From JACDHG01 sp963815295 (GTDB lineage Bacteria; Actinomycetota; Actinomycetes; Propionibacteriales; Nocardioidaceae), in the NCBI GenBank assembly GCA_963815295.1, contig CAWFFZ010000008.1, positions 186,001-250,000 of the forward strand: a DNA stretch of 64,000 nucleotides, written 5' to 3'. Below, one piece after another: positions 45,077 to 53,253 of the stretch (positions within the stretch are counted from its first letter, which is position 1; each line of letters starts with the position of its first letter). The position numbers and the translations under genes were made by a program. The notes under the pieces were generated by a model, which worked only from the letters and a program-made list of their open reading frames with translations, searched no databases and was not told where the DNA came from.

Positions 45077-45697
45077 ATGACCAGGCGAAGAATCGCAGTC
45101 GTTGTCGGGATACTTTTCTTTGTTCAGATGGTTACGGCTATGGTCGGCACCTCCCTGATCCAAGCATTTGAAGATGGGGACACCGATCGGGCGCCGTTGA
45201 CGTTGGGCGTTGTGGCAATGATGTGCTCGGGCGTTGCCGTCGTGGCCATCGGTCTCCTGATGTACCAAGTCCTGAAGACTGTCAATCAGAGACTTGCCTT
45301 TTGGTATCCCGTACTCAGGGTGGTCGAGTTCACCGTCTCGGCGGCTTGTGGTCTTTACATGCTTGCCCAGCTGGAGGTTGTCCCGAACCATCTGCTGTGG
45401 GTCTACATACCCACAGGCATTGGCGGCCTGATCCTTTGTTATCTGCTCTATGTCTCAAAGATCGTCCCTCAAGCCATCGCGGTCCTTGGCTTCGTCGGCT
45501 ACGCCTTGCTCCTGCTGGGAGTGCCGCTCGACCTCCTCGGCGTGCTCGACATGAATGAGGGTCGGGGCCTTTTGTTGCTAGTACCGGGCGGATTGTTTGA
45601 GTTCTTGTTCCTGCCCGTGTGGCTTATCGTCAAGGGATTCAACGAGCCGTCAGTTCCGGAAGGGTTCGAGTCGCCTGAACTAGCGACAACGAGCTGA
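45077..45697 (+). CDS. DUF4386 integral membrane protein
   Basis: A 206-residue protein with six predicted helices (IAVVVGILFFVQMVTAMVG through FEFLFLPVWLIVKGF) and the DUF4386 pattern. ATG 45077 is preferred to the GTG at 45068 because GAGGGCGGG is then 8-9 nt upstream. Function is unknown. Confidence 0.78.
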   Translation: MTRRRIAVVVGILFFVQMVTAMVGTSLIQAFEDGDTDRAPLTLGVVAMMCSGVAVVAIGLLMYQVLKTVNQRLAFWYPVLRVVEFTVSAACGLYMLAQLEVVPNHLLWVYIPTGIGGLILCYLLYVSKIVPQAIAVLGFVGYALLLLGVPLDLLGVLDMNEGRGLLLLVPGGLFEFLFLPVWLIVKGFNEPSVPEGFESPELATTS

Positions 45698-45878
45698 CTT
45701 CCGAGCAACCTGGGGATGGCTGCGACGCCCAGAACAAGTGGCCGTCTCGAGGGCGCATCTAGACCTGATCGGCCAGCGTGCCGTCGATGCGCCGGTGGCG
45801 TTCGCGCGGCGTCACCGGCATGATGCCGTACTGGTGCGTCCCCACGTGGGGGTCGTAGCGACGAGGACGGAGGCCCTG

Positions 45879-46478
45879 ATGGGCAAGGTGGTCTGTGACA
45901 TCTCGATCTCTGCCGATGGTTACGCGGCCGGCCCTGGGCAAACCCAGGAGAAGCCGTTCGGCGATGGGCCGATTGACTTGCTGCACGCCTGGATGTTCGA
46001 GACTGCGGATGAGAACAAGGCCGAGGTGGAGCAGATCACCGCCGTCGGTGCCAACATCATGGGCCGCAACATGTTCGGCCCCATTCGCGGCGAGTGGGCA
46101 GATTCTGACTGGCGAGGCTGGTGGGGTGAGAACCCGCCGTACCACAACCCGGTGTTCGTGCTGACCCACTATCCCCGCGATCCCTTGACGATGGAGGGCG
46201 GAACGACGTTCAACTTCATTGCCGACGGGATCCACGCCGCTCTCGACCAGGCGCGGGCGGCAGCTGGTGAGCGCGACATCGCGATCGCGGGCGGCGCAGC
46301 CACCGTCAACCAGTATCTCGCCGCCGGCCTGATCGACGAGCTGCGCACTCACATCGCGCCGCTCACGCTTGGCGCAGGAGAACGTCTGTTCGACGGCGTG
46401 GGCCCACAGAAACTTGAAGTCATCTCGGCCCGGACTGCGTCGCTGGTCACCCACATCAACTACGGCCTACGCAGCTGA
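45879..46478 (+). CDS. Dihydrofolate reductase-family protein (RibD C-terminal)
   Basis: A 199-residue protein of the RibD_C/dihydrofolate reductase-like family: MGKVVCDISISADGYAAGP, NIMGRNMFG, FVLTHYPRDPL, IAGGAATVNQYLAAGLIDEL. An NADPH-dependent reductase of unknown substrate. ACGGAGG at 45867-45873 supports the start at 45879, although the frame is open to 45738. Intact relative of the fragment at 38209. Confidence 0.88.
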   Translation: MGKVVCDISISADGYAAGPGQTQEKPFGDGPIDLLHAWMFETADENKAEVEQITAVGANIMGRNMFGPIRGEWADSDWRGWWGENPPYHNPVFVLTHYPRDPLTMEGGTTFNFIADGIHAALDQARAAAGERDIAIAGGAATVNQYLAAGLIDELRTHIAPLTLGAGERLFDGVGPQKLEVISARTASLVTHINYGLRS

Positions 46479-47058
46479 CCACTGCCCACGCCTATCCCGA
46501 CAAGAACAGCGTCAACCACAGGTCTCACGCGCACGACGTGCGTGACGAGGCTGCCCATGAGTCGGTTGCTCTTTGCAAAGATGCCTGTCGGACCGAGCCG
46601 ATACAGCAGCGCCCTGATGAGCAGTTGCTGCCACTCGGCCCCGGTGCGCCACTGCCTGAGAGCGGACAGATCTGCGCCGCGAAACGTGACCAGGTCGGTG
46701 GCGGCGATGGCGTTCGCCGTTCCCGCCGGACGGAAGTACGGCGGCCAGTCGATGACGGCAGGTGCTCTGCCCTCACAGGTTCAGGCACCCGCACGTGGGT
46801 GTCGTCCCAAGCGGCCGAGACCTCACACTTCCAGTCATGCTCTGGAAGGCAGCCGACTGGCTTCACCACAATGCGACCGTCGGTCCATGCATGCCCGATT
46901 CCACCAGGAAGACGGCATAGCGTTTCCGTGCGCAGTCCGAACGCGCGGACAGCCGTCGGCGTAGGACCGCGCTGGCGCCACTCCCAGTCGGCCTCGGTGA
47001 GCAGCCGTACGTCGGTCGCCATCGCGCTCTTCGACTTGGCAGCCGTCTGATCGCCCAC
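46467..47058 (-). pseudogene. Aminoglycoside phosphotransferase-like kinase, internal deletion
   Basis: The N-terminal part (LLTEADWEWRQRGPTPTAVR, CRLPGGIGHAWTDGRIVVKP, DDTHVRVPEPV) is in one frame. Near 46767 it jumps to another frame reading GRAPAVIDWPPYFRPAGTAN through ARLGPT-like LLIRALLYRLGPTGIFAKSN to a stop at 46467. The family's middle section, including the catalytic HGDLxxxN loop, is absent. The junction therefore marks a deletion with loss of frame. It slightly overlaps the convergent reductase end. Confidence 0.7.
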
Positions 47059-47119
47059 CGCTGGACCGTACTACTCCGACGCAGCCGGGAGGAGCCCGAG
47101 TGCCCTTCGGGCCTCCCGG

Positions 47120-47452
47120 CTATTTGGGTGGCAGCGACCCCGCGTAGGCCGCTCCGACCTGGACCCAACGGGCGAGCGCCTCGTCGGTGGCGGTGGCTGA
47201 TGGGTCGACGCGCACCCAGCCGTCCATCGCCCGACCGCGCATCTCGAAACGGGTCACGCCGTCCGCGCGCACAATCGAATCTGTCTCGCCCGGATCGACG
47301 CGAAGAAGGAGCCCACCCTGGCCGCTCGCACTCACGGCCATGTGCCCGTTGATCATGAACGCCAGCCCGCCGAACATCCGCTTCTCGGTAACGCCGTCTT
47401 GATTCTGGATCACAACCCGTATCCGGTCGGCGAGGTCCTCGTCGTACGCCAT
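47120..47452 (-). CDS. TfoX/Sxy N-terminal-domain protein
   Basis: A 110-residue protein matching the TfoX N-terminal domain alone: KRMFGGLAFMINGHMAVSA and VTRFEMRGRAMDGWVRVDP. In proteobacteria TfoX regulates competence; in Actinobacteria the role of the single domain is unknown. Confidence 0.87.
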   Translation of the reverse strand: MAYDEDLADRIRVVIQNQDGVTEKRMFGGLAFMINGHMAVSASGQGGLLLRVDPGETDSIVRADGVTRFEMRGRAMDGWVRVDPSATATDEALARWVQVGAAYAGSLPPK

Positions 47453-47527
47453 GCGGTCACGCTCCCACAGACGACCGACAAGTCATGGAGGCTGGCGGAG
47501 TCCCGTGCAGCCTCGACACGTCGGTGA

Positions 47528-48232
47528 TCACAGCGCGGACAGGATGCGCTGGGCGAGCTCGTCAGGTTTGCTGAACTGGGGCCAGTGACCCGTCGGAAGC
47601 TCGATGATCTCGAGGTCGTGGATGCGGGGGACTTCGGCGAAGTACGGCACGCCGTTCTTGATGGCCTCGTCGATCTCGCCTCGCGAGAACGTCGACGTCA
47701 CCATCGTCATGGGTACGTCGAACCGGGCGGGATTCGAGAGCTGCAGCGGATCGTTGACTACTCCCCACGGCTCGGGGATGGCTCTGGCTCTGAACTCGGC
47801 CAGCATCTCGTCGGTCAGGTCTCGCAGATCGCGGTCTTCACCATCGCGACGGAACTCGTCCCAGGGCGGGAGCGGAACGTCGACACTGTCACCCGGCAAG
47901 GACGAGTCGACCGCGCTGCCAGGTGCCATTGGCCCGCTGTCCACGAAGATGACGCGGCTGACGCGATCAGATCGCAGGTCGGTGGCACCGTAGACGACGT
48001 TGCCGCCCCCGCTGTGACCCACGAGGACGACGTCTTCCTCGGTGCGGTCGATGACGTCGACCAGGGCTGTGATCGTGTCAGCCATCCGGATCCCGGAGCG
48101 GTCGGTGTCGACCGACTCGAGGCCGGGCCGGGTGATGGGTGTGACGTGATGGCCGGCGGCCTTGAGCGCGGGGGTGACCTTGTCCCACGACCACGCGCCG
48201 AGCCAGAAACCGGGTACGAGGATGATGTTCAT
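47528..48232 (-). CDS. Alpha/beta hydrolase (esterase-like)
   Basis: A 234-residue hydrolase: oxyanion region LVPGFWLGAWSW, nucleophile elbow VGHSGGGNVVYG, acid region and catalytic His in LPTGHWPQFSKPDEL. Resembles the small MhpC/methylesterase-like group. The substrate is unknown. Confidence 0.88.
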   Translation of the reverse strand: MNIILVPGFWLGAWSWDKVTPALKAAGHHVTPITRPGLESVDTDRSGIRMADTITALVDVIDRTEEDVVLVGHSGGGNVVYGATDLRSDRVSRVIFVDSGPMAPGSAVDSSLPGDSVDVPLPPWDEFRRDGEDRDLRDLTDEMLAEFRARAIPEPWGVVNDPLQLSNPARFDVPMTMVTSTFSRGEIDEAIKNGVPYFAEVPRIHDLEIIELPTGHWPQFSKPDELAQRILSAL

Positions 48233-48295
48233 GCCGCGAGGCTAACTCCGAGGTCCGACAAGGTCTGGCGGCGGTAGTAGAGGTAGTTGACGGGG

Positions 48296-48796
48296 TCAGG
48301 CGATGACTGCGTCGAGCGTCTTCTTCAGCGCGCTCGGCTGTGAGGGCTTGCGCGGAGCCTTCTTTCTCGCCTTGAGCATCTCTGCGCCGATCTCCTGCAG
48401 GGCTTTGCGTCCGAGGCCCTCACGAACCTTGGGGAACCACTCCTGCTCCTCTTCTTCGATGTGGTGCCGGACGTTCTCGATCAGCACCGTCGCCTTGGCG
48501 GTGAAGCGCTCGTTGTCGGGTTTCAGCGCAGCCAGCTCGACGACGAGTACGTCGGCCACGTGATGCTCTTCGTAGGACTCGAGGACGTCATCCTCGAGCT
48601 CAGGCAGCAGCTCACGGACCCGCGGGTACATTACTTCGTTCTCGATGTAGGTGTGGACCGTGAGCAGCTCGATTATCTTGTCGACGAGCCTGCCCTTCGT
48701 GGCGTATGCGTTCTCGCCGGCATTCTCGAAGTCGCTGAACGCCTTGCGGATCTCCTTGTGGTCGTTCTTCAGTAGGACAATGGCGTCGTTGGACAC
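48296..48796 (-). CDS. Hemerythrin HHE domain protein
   Basis: A 166-residue helical protein with the di-iron ligands expected for a hemerythrin domain: LLKNDHKEIR, LLTVHTYIENEVMYPR, YEEHHVADVLVVEL, VRHHIEEEEQEWFP. It is likely an oxygen, nitric oxide or iron sensor or scavenger. The start GTG 48796 follows AAGGGGGAACCC; the frame is open further to 48964. The lysine-rich tail is typical. Confidence 0.92.
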   Translation of the reverse strand: MSNDAIVLLKNDHKEIRKAFSDFENAGENAYATKGRLVDKIIELLTVHTYIENEVMYPRVRELLPELEDDVLESYEEHHVADVLVVELAALKPDNERFTAKATVLIENVRHHIEEEEQEWFPKVREGLGRKALQEIGAEMLKARKKAPRKPSQPSALKKTLDAVIA

Positions 48797-48891
48797 GGGT
48801 TCCCCCTTGGCTGCGGTTTGCTCGTAGCCAAGGGGGTACCCATTCGGTCGCTCCGTAATCGCGACTTTCGAGGACCGCGAGTGCTCCGATT

Positions 48892-50271
48892 CTAGGGGAG
48901 AGGCGCGAACCGGATGCCCCGGTGAACCTCCCCGCCAAAGCGGAGCCCGTCCGTCACGAACCACACACCAGCTGCCGTCGGGAGGATCTGGTAACCACCC
49001 GACGCCTGCGGCATCCCCGGGTTCCAGGGGAGTGCCTTGCCGGGTCTAGCGGCGAAGTCACCGAACCTGGCGGTACCTACGCCGTTCGGGTCGATGGCGC
49101 CTCCGCCCATTCGGTCCACCGCCTGGTCGGTCTTGAAGTCCCTGCCGTAGGGGTTGTCGAGCCAGCGGCTGTGGCCCTGGACGTAGATGGCCGAGCCGGT
49201 GACGGCGACAGACTTCAGCGAGTCGCCACCGGTGTAGTTGATCCACGTCGGCTGGGTCGGGTTGAGATTGCCGGTTTCGAACCGGCTCACCGAGTCGCAG
49301 ATCTGGAACCAACGCCGACTGCTCGAGAAGGAGCTGTCAAACCCTTGGTACATGAACCCCAACGCGGCCAGCGCGAAGTATGAGCCGTCTGGGGAGAAGT
49401 CAACGTCCTGGACGTAGGCGATGGCGTTCAAGCGCGTCGAACTGCAGGGCTCGCCGAGTGGCTCGTAGTTCCATGACGACAGCGAGGCGCCAACCCCGGT
49501 GGGGCCCGGGGCACCAAGGTCAAGCATGAACACCCGCGGACGGGGTTCGTTATCGACGGTGGTGAAGTTTCCGACAGCCACCAGATGCGCGCCGCCGGGG
49601 CTGATGTCGAACTTGAACACCTGGGCCGCGTCACTGTTGGGCAGCTTGCCTCCCACCACATTCGAGATGTACGTCGTCGGCTTTCCTGTAGTCACGTTGA
49701 GCGCCACAAGCCGCTTGCTGAAGGTGCCCGAGACGATCAGCCGCTTGTCGGCGCCCTCGCCGTGCATCTCCATGTCGCTGACCCTGCCGCCCGTGAATGT
49801 GGGAACGAAGTTCGGGTCGAGCGCGCCGGTGGCCAGGTCGAGCTTGGCAAGTGCAGCCCGAGGCTGGCCTTCGACGTTTCTGAAGTTGCCCCCGATGTAT
49901 ACCGAGGAGCCGTCCGCCAACACTGACCAGACGTCCCCGTCGACCTGTGGGTCAAACCCTGTGTGTATTGCGCCGGTCGTGGCGTTGAAGGCGAAGACGG
50001 ACGAGCGAGGGAACTCATTGGTGCCAGGATTAGTCCCCACGCGATCGAAGCGTCCGCCTACGACCATCTGGCTGCCTGCCTCCGCGATCGAGTAAGCGAT
50101 CGGCTTCGGAACACCCGCCGTTACGACGATTTCTGGCGTCCAGTCGGCGGGATTTGTGCTGACAGCCGACGGATGGCTGTATTCAGAACCAGGGGCGGCT
50201 CCTGCCGCAATCAACGTAAGCATGGCGCAGCTGGCTGCGGCCAGCGACCGCACGACGAAAGTTCTTGTCAT
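48892..50271 (-). CDS. Secreted beta-propeller protein
   Basis: A 459-residue exported protein (signal SLAAASCAMLTLIAAGAAPG) with repeats such as MVVGGRFDRVGTNPG, YIGGNFRNVEGQPRAALAKL, LVAVGNFTTVDNEPRPRVFM, related to the delta-60 repeat family. ATG 50271 is preceded by GGGGAG. Extracellular or surface role is unknown. Related in style to the gene at 42674, suggesting a small paralogous set. Confidence 0.78.
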   Translation of the reverse strand: MTRTFVVRSLAAASCAMLTLIAAGAAPGSEYSHPSAVSTNPADWTPEIVVTAGVPKPIAYSIAEAGSQMVVGGRFDRVGTNPGTNEFPRSSVFAFNATTGAIHTGFDPQVDGDVWSVLADGSSVYIGGNFRNVEGQPRAALAKLDLATGALDPNFVPTFTGGRVSDMEMHGEGADKRLIVSGTFSKRLVALNVTTGKPTTYISNVVGGKLPNSDAAQVFKFDISPGGAHLVAVGNFTTVDNEPRPRVFMLDLGAPGPTGVGASLSSWNYEPLGEPCSSTRLNAIAYVQDVDFSPDGSYFALAALGFMYQGFDSSFSSSRRWFQICDSVSRFETGNLNPTQPTWINYTGGDSLKSVAVTGSAIYVQGHSRWLDNPYGRDFKTDQAVDRMGGGAIDPNGVGTARFGDFAARPGKALPWNPGMPQASGGYQILPTAAGVWFVTDGLRFGGEVHRGIRFAPLP

Positions 50272-50436
50272 TGATTTCTCCCCATGAAGATCACACCCGA
50301 GCAGGGTGGTACACATCAGCCTGCTAGAAACCGTCAGTGAATTCAGCGATGTAACGGGAATCGCAGGGGACGATGACGCTGAGTCGCCAGGGTCGATCTG
50401 GCGCCAGCGAGGTCCCGGCTCGACGGGCGGAACTGC

Positions 50437-50841
50437 CTAGTCGCCGGCGGGGCTCTCCTGCACCGTCCAGCTGTTGCCGTCGGGATCGCTGAAGAACACG
50501 AAGGAGTTCCAGGTCCCGCCCGGTCCGTCGACCCGGGCGGCGCCCTCAAAGTGCTGGACGCGGCTGACATCGACCCCACGCTCGACGAGCTGTGCCCTGG
50601 CCGCCGCGATGTCGGACACGACGAGCTGCATCCCCTGTGCCGATCCCGGCGGTGTCGTGGCGATGCCTGTGCCAATGACGATCGAGCATGCCGACCCGGG
50701 CGGTGTGAGCTGTACGACGTGCAGGTTGTCGTCGATCGGCGTGTCATGGTCGACAACGAATCCGACCTGCTCGCTGTAGAAGTGCTTGGCGCGTGCGACG
50801 TCCGAGACGGGAACGACCACGACCTCGAGCTTCCAGTCCAT
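50437..50841 (-). CDS. VOC (glyoxalase) family protein
   Basis: A 134-residue VOC protein: LEVVVVPVSDVARAKHFYSE at the start and NSFVFFSDPDGNSWTVQE at the end. The start MDWKLEV at 50841 is chosen because GAGGAG is about 9 nt upstream; upstream in-frame ATGs exist. It probably binds a metal; the substrate is unknown. Confidence 0.87.
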   Translation of the reverse strand: MDWKLEVVVVPVSDVARAKHFYSEQVGFVVDHDTPIDDNLHVVQLTPPGSACSIVIGTGIATTPPGSAQGMQLVVSDIAAARAQLVERGVDVSRVQHFEGAARVDGPGGTWNSFVFFSDPDGNSWTVQESPAGD

Positions 50842-50882
50842 CGCCATCATCTCCTCGCTCGTTCCGGTGTCCTCACAGCATG

Positions 50883-51422
50883 TCAGGGGTGCCACTCACG
50901 GGGCTCGTCCGGTGGCACGGGCGGGTCGCGCAGCACCTTGTGCCACCACTCGACGTCTCGCCAGGACCCGCCTTTGTAGCCGACGCTGCGGTACACGCCC
51001 ACCGGCATGAACCCCATCGCCTCATGGAGCCGCACGCTGGCCAGATTCGGCAGGGCGATGCCCGCGAAGAGGGACACGTAGCCGAGATCGCGTACATCGC
51101 TGACCAACGCTGCGTAGAGCAGCCGCCCCACTCCCTGGGACTGCTGGCCAGGGTCGACGTAGACGGAGCTGTCGACCGACCACCGGTAGGCGGGTCGTTG
51201 CCGATGCGCCGACGCATACGCATACCCGGCGAGGCCATCAGCAGTTTCCGCGACTAGCCAAGGCAGTCGTGGTGTGGCGAGCATCCGGGCGATGAGCTCC
51301 TGCGAGTTCGGCGGAGACTCTTCGAACGAGGTGGCCGTCTCGTTGACTATCGGCGCGTAGAGGGCCGTGATCGCGTCCGCGTCATCCTCGGTCGCGGCCC
51401 GGACCAGACAGCCGTGCGTCAT
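50883..51422 (-). CDS. GNAT acetyltransferase (phosphinothricin/arsinothricin-type)
   Basis: A 179-residue GNAT with VRAATEDDADAITALYAPIV, TSFEESPPNSQEL, YVDPGQQSQGVGRLLYAALV and the C-terminal GFMPVGVYRSVGYKGGSW, then DVEWW. This pattern fits the phosphinothricin/methionine-sulfoximine/arsinothricin N-acetyltransferase group. Resistance function is inferred by family only. Confidence 0.87.
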   Translation of the reverse strand: MTHGCLVRAATEDDADAITALYAPIVNETATSFEESPPNSQELIARMLATPRLPWLVAETADGLAGYAYASAHRQRPAYRWSVDSSVYVDPGQQSQGVGRLLYAALVSDVRDLGYVSLFAGIALPNLASVRLHEAMGFMPVGVYRSVGYKGGSWRDVEWWHKVLRDPPVPPDEPREWHP

Positions 51423-51519
51423 ACGGTCATCATGGTCCAACGCTACGTCGCTCTCCTTTGGGCGGCTACGCGCCGAATTAACTGCTTCATACCTGTCGCC
51501 CCGACCTACCGCTCGGTCC

Positions 51520-51525
51520 TACCCT
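51520..51525 (+). promoter_or_regulatory. -10 box TACCCT, leaderless start
   Basis: TACCCT ends 6 nt before ATG 51532; no ribosome site. Drives the flavoprotein-cyclase operon. Confidence 0.5.
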
Positions 51526-51531
51526 CAGATC

Positions 51532-53253
51532 ATGGGAGGGCAAACCCGGGTGTCGCCGAGCGGCAGCACGAGGCCGCTGTTGGTTGCGGTGAACGCGGGC
51601 GCAACCCAGCTCGACTGGATCGAGGGGGAGCTCCAACGCAGCTTCGGCAGCGACTTCCGCGTACGCGGAGAACTCACTGCCGCGGACGGCCTCCGCCTCC
51701 TCGACACCGCCCATGAGCTCGGCCAGCGGGTGGCGGTCGTGCTCATCGACCACGAGCTGCCCGAGGAGCAACGTGCTGAGTTGTTCGGCCGGGCGAGAGC
51801 TTTGCACCCCGACGCCAGGAGGGCTTTACTCATCGAGTGGGGCGCCTGGGCCGACCGTGGCACCGCACGGACCATCCTGGCGGCGATGGCCGTCGGGGAC
51901 ATCAGCTACTACGTCCTCAAGCCGTGGATCGAACGCGACGAGCTGTTCCACCGGACTATTGCCGAGTTCGTACAGGAGTGGTCGAGAAGCGAGGTCCTGA
52001 ACTATCGCGAGCTGGTCGTGATCGCTGACCGGCATTCGGCCCGCGCCCATGAGGTCCGCAGCATGCTGACCCGCAACGGGATTCCGAATGCCTTTCGCGA
52101 ACGCGGGTCCGATCTCGCGAATGACGCGCTCATGCAGATCGGTGACGACGCGCCGGCCACCGAAGTCCTCGTGTGGATGCCCGCCATCGATGAATCGCTC
52201 GTGCTCCATGACCCGACCGACCCGGAGATCGCCGAGGCATGGGGCATCCCTACAACCCTTCCCGCCGAGGCTCGGGACTTCGATGTCCTCGTGGTCGGGG
52301 CCGGACCAGGTGGACTTGCCGCCGCGGTCTACGCATCCTCGGAGGGCATGCGGACCCTGGTGGTGGAGCGTGAGTCGATCGGCGGTCAGGCAGGGAGCAG
52401 CTCCCTGATCCGCAACTACCTCGGGTTCTCCCGTGGCATCAGCGGGTCGGATCTGGGCCAGCGTGGCTACCAGCAGGCCTGGGTTTTCGGCGCCCACTTC
52501 GTACTCATGAGGGAAGTCGACCGGCTGCAGTCGGACGGTACGTCGTTCGTCGCCGAGATCGACGGCGTGGGTGAGGTCACGACGCGCAGCGTCGTCCTCG
52601 CTACCGGAGTCTCCTATCGACGGCTCGGCATTCCCGAGCTCGAAGCGTTGTCGGGTGCCGGTGTCTACTACGGCGCGAGCGTCTCGGAGGCACACGGTCT
52701 CGCGGGGTTGCACGCAGCCGTGGTCGGCGGTGGCAACTCTGCCGGGCAGGCGGTGTTGCACCTGGCGCGCTACTGCGAGCGGGTCACCCTGCTCGTTCGT
52801 GGCTCGGATCTCGTAGCAAGTATGTCGACGTACCTGATCGACGCGATCGAAGCCGCGCCGAACGTCGTGGTGCGCACGTCGGTAGAGATCATCGGTGGAC
52901 AAGGCGAAGGCCGCCTCGAAGCCGTCACGGTGCGAGACCGCACCACAGGTGCCGAAGAGGGCCTGAAGGCCGATGGCCTGTTTGTGATGATCGGCGCACA
53001 GCCCCGCACCGACTGGCTTCCGGAGTCGCTGGGTCGCGACCGATTGGGGTTCGTGCTCGCGGGTGCCGGGGCCGCCGCGAGCGGACAATGGTCGCTGCAG
53101 CGAAGTCCGCAGCCGTACGAGACGACGCTGCCAGGGGTCTTCGCCATCGGCGACGTCCGAAGCGGGTCCGTGAAGCGGGTCGCATCTGCGGTGGGTGAGG
53201 GATCTGTCGTCGTCTCCCAAGTGCATCAGCACCTGAGTGGCGCGGATGACTGA
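51532..53253 (+). CDS. Receiver domain-thioredoxin reductase-like flavoprotein
   Basis: A 573-residue three-part protein. Residues 15-150: response-regulator receiver fold with phosphoacceptor-like Asp near 73 (VVLIDHELPE) and conserved Lys near 130 (YVLKPW), but without the N-terminal acidic pair. Residues 155-245: a glutaredoxin/thioredoxin-like segment with no cysteine. Residues 255-573: thioredoxin-reductase fold with FAD loop VVGAGPGGLAAA, NADP loop VVGGGNSAGQAV near 396 and a C-terminal FAIGDVRSG. The TrxR CxxC is replaced (GVYYGASVSEA), and the whole protein has one cysteine (ARYCERV). It overlaps the cyclase gene by 8 nt. Probably a redox- or phosphorylation-responsive partner of cAMP signalling. 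Confidence 0.85.
   Translation: MGGQTRVSPSGSTRPLLVAVNAGATQLDWIEGELQRSFGSDFRVRGELTAADGLRLLDTAHELGQRVAVVLIDHELPEEQRAELFGRARALHPDARRALLIEWGAWADRGTARTILAAMAVGDISYYVLKPWIERDELFHRTIAEFVQEWSRSEVLNYRELVVIADRHSARAHEVRSMLTRNGIPNAFRERGSDLANDALMQIGDDAPATEVLVWMPAIDESLVLHDPTDPEIAEAWGIPTTLPAEARDFDVLVVGAGPGGLAAAVYASSEGMRTLVVERESIGGQAGSSSLIRNYLGFSRGISGSDLGQRGYQQAWVFGAHFVLMREVDRLQSDGTSFVAEIDGVGEVTTRSVVLATGVSYRRLGIPELEALSGAGVYYGASVSEAHGLAGLHAAVVGGGNSAGQAVLHLARYCERVTLLVRGSDLVASMSTYLIDAIEAAPNVVVRTSVEIIGGQGEGRLEAVTVRDRTTGAEEGLKADGLFVMIGAQPRTDWLPESLGRDRLGFVLAGAGAAASGQWSLQRSPQPYETTLPGVFAIGDVRSGSVKRVASAVGEGSVVVSQVHQHLSGADD

Noticed and set aside
45661..45700. GGGTTCGAGTCGCC resembling a tRNA T-arm
   Set aside because: It lies inside the DUF4386 coding sequence and no acceptor or anticodon arm can be built around it.
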